Position numbers and translations under genes: made by a program. This document shows positions 63,693 through 64,000 of a stretch of 64,000 nt of DNA, in pieces (position 1 is the first letter of the stretch; every line of letters starts with the position of its first letter). The DNA is taken from NCBI GenBank assembly GCA_905207705.1, contig CAJLMA010000001.1, positions 248,001-312,000 on the forward strand. The letters are read 5' to 3'. The notes beneath the pieces were generated by a model. That model did no database searches, was not told where the DNA came from, and saw only the letters and a program-made list of their open reading frames with translations. The DNA is from an uncultured Prevotellaceae bacterium. Its GTDB lineage: Bacteria > Bacteroidota > Bacteroidia > Bacteroidales > Muribaculaceae.

Positions 63693-64000
63693 TTTCTATA
63701 CGTTTTAAGTAGTTTATGTTATGAAAAATCTTTCCGATAAAACTTCCGATACAGGTCAGCAATCTAAAAACCGCAAGTTTTGAAAACATGTCCTCATGAC
63801 ACATTTATCCCCTACTTCATGAAAATCACTCCTTTTCATATATATGCTTCATTGCAACAAAAAATTTAATGCTTGAGATTCTCGGCACGCCCCATAAACG
63901 GCATGTCAGGACTCTTTATTCAGGTATTCATGCTAAGATTCAATGGTAAGGAAACGACGCATCATGTAATATAGGCTTGGCAATTAAGCGATGCCGACTT
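63693..64000. other. AT-rich end of window, no gene seen
   Basis: Upstream region of the 448-residue protein gene. I found no exact TAnnTTTG element on the minus strand and no convincing reading frame or RNA gene. Confidence 0.5.

Noticed and set aside
63619..63804. 61-codon minus-strand frame at the window end
   Set aside because: Overlaps the start of the 448-residue protein in another frame and has no protein-like features.

Overview
The window looks like chromosomal DNA of a gut-type Bacteroidales bacterium (phylum Bacteroidota). Evidence: a full-length SprA/Sov translocon gene of the type IX secretion system (T9SS), a subtilase and a flavodoxin that both end in T9SS type A sorting domains, a complete Bat aerotolerance operon, an ECF sigma/FecR pair, HU paralogues, and promoters of the Bacteroidota TTTG-N19-21-TAnnTTTG type. 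Gene content would suit Muribaculaceae or Barnesiellaceae, but the family cannot be fixed from sequence reading alone. The DNA reads as ordinary core and accessory chromosome; I see no insertion sequence, prophage, integrase or CRISPR array.

Layout. 1-10.2 kb (minus strand): sprA, ruvA, the diadenylate cyclase gene cdaA, folP and a small membrane protein. 10.3-16.4 kb: a VanZ-like protein, an LptD-like outer-membrane protein, the typA/bipA GTPase gene and rpsO. 16.5-22.4 kb: a T9SS-exported subtilase, then polyphosphate kinase and exopolyphosphatase. 22.4-24.9 kb (minus): an ECF sigma factor, a FecR anti-sigma factor and an STN/DUF3575 outer-membrane protein. 25.4-34.0 kb (minus): the MoxR-DUF58-BatA-B-C-D-E operon. 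34.2-38.6 kb (minus): an HU-transmembrane-LysM fusion, a plain HU protein and a UvrA2-type ABC ATPase, followed by tRNA-Met.

39.0-53.8 kb: a redox island run by a divergently transcribed AraC-family regulator. It holds three aldo-keto reductases (one with Fe-S motifs), a YqhD-like iron alcohol dehydrogenase, a flavin reductase, an FMN reductase, an exported flavodoxin, carboxymuconolactone-decarboxylase fusions to cupin and ABM domains, a cyclophilin-like protein, two amidohydrolase-type proteins, a DMT exporter and a DUF418 membrane protein. Most products carry Sec or Tat-like signals. The strongest new observation in the window is here: four promoters in the island each carry a tandem pair of 20-bp half-sites with a 21-bp period, placed 36-37 bp upstream of the -7 element. 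All eight half-sites share GTAA-N6-T. This defines a local regulon, most simply activated by the AraC protein.

53.8-63.7 kb (minus): a second MoxR/VWA system (SWIM zinc-finger protein, DUF5691, MoxR-type AAA+, DUF5682, VWA protein), preceded by a signal-less HtrA/trypsin-like protease with a zinc ribbon and an unrecognised 448-residue protein. This gene set resembles NTP-dependent MoxR-VWA systems whose biological role is poorly defined, and it is the other candidate for an under-described system.
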